The position numbers were made by a program, and so were the translations under genes. Positions 5,239 through 5,419 of a stretch of DNA of 5,419 nt are shown here, piece after piece; the stretch's first letter is position 1; each line of letters begins with the position of its first letter. The notes under the pieces were generated by a model that was given only the letters and a program-made list of their open reading frames with translations, had not been told where the DNA came from and made no database searches. The DNA is from an uncultured Mucispirillum sp. (lineage in GTDB: Bacteria > Chrysiogenota > Deferribacteres > Deferribacterales > Mucispirillaceae), in assembly GCA_937890655.1 (NCBI GenBank), contig CALADT010000159.1, positions 1-5,419 on the forward strand, read 5' to 3'.

Positions 5239-5419
5239 CATAGTATAGTAATTTTAATAATTTATTTTATAAACTATTAACACTATATAATAAGTTATTT
5301 TTACTATTTTTATTTTATAATAATTTATAAGTTTTAATACATTATATATAATATGATAATTATTATTTTAAATTTTAAAGTCTGTAAAAAGTAAATTCTA
5401 TGTTATCCCAATTTAAATA
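5239..5419. other. AT-rich intergenic end of window, no gene supported
   Basis: This 181-base tail is nearly pure A/T with frequent stops in every frame. A TATAAT occurs at 5347-5352 but has no credible -35 partner. It probably belongs to the spacer before the next gene outside the window. Confidence 0.6.

Noticed and set aside
5347..5352. TATAAT near the right end as a promoter for a downstream gene
   Set aside because: No -35 at a usable distance, and such hexamers are expected by chance in this nearly pure A/T stretch.
1..5419. CRISPR arrays, tRNA or rRNA genes, prophage, toxin-antitoxin or defence loci
   Set aside because: I saw no regular spaced repeats, no tRNA-like cloverleaf and no protein motif of those systems; all strong frames are explained by the listed genes.

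Overview
The window is very AT-rich bacterial DNA; coding DNA prefers TTA, AAA and GAA codons, and spacers are almost pure A/T. It looks like the chromosome of an AT-rich, probably anaerobic bacterium. A TYW1-like radical SAM protein, a family II pyrophosphatase with CBS/DRTGG regulatory domains and a periplasm-type TlpA lipoprotein fit this. A Deferribacterota/Mucispirillum-like or clostridial-type source is possible, but this is a low-confidence guess because no marker gene is present.

Layout: (1) Positions 1-311 hold the decayed 3' end of an IS256/Mutator-type insertion sequence: a transposase fragment with an internal deletion, a frameshift and stop codons, ending at a terminal-repeat-like sequence. 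(2) Positions 339-1280 (minus) encode a COG0731-type radical SAM protein, with a credible promoter upstream. (3) Positions 1423-1782 (plus) encode a small, charged, mostly helical protein that I do not recognise. (4) Positions 1813-2172 (minus, convergent with the previous gene) encode a stand-alone histidine phosphotransfer (HPt) protein. (5) Positions 2173-2439 form a divergent regulatory region. It has a strong minus-strand promoter for the HPt gene and, overlapping its -35 box, a 33-bp two-tier dyad that looks like an operator. (6) Positions 2440-5206 (plus) form a likely three-gene operon: a YfbR-like HD-domain 5'-deoxynucleotidase, a TlpA/ResA-like thioredoxin lipoprotein and a CBS-DRTGG manganese-dependent inorganic pyrophosphatase. 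A strong intrinsic terminator at 5212-5238 ends it. (7) Positions 5239-5419 are AT-rich with no gene that I can support.

How the genes relate: the first and third operon genes are metal-dependent phosphohydrolases of nucleotide metabolism. One removes phosphate from dNMPs; the other hydrolyses the pyrophosphate made by nucleic-acid synthesis and is probably controlled by adenine nucleotides. The lipoprotein between them acts outside the cytoplasm, so co-transcription need not mean a shared pathway. The HPt protein should relay phosphate in a phosphorelay whose other members lie elsewhere. I see no convincing new multi-gene system. The items most worth checking are the dyad between the divergent HPt and YfbR-like genes, and the unrecognised small protein.
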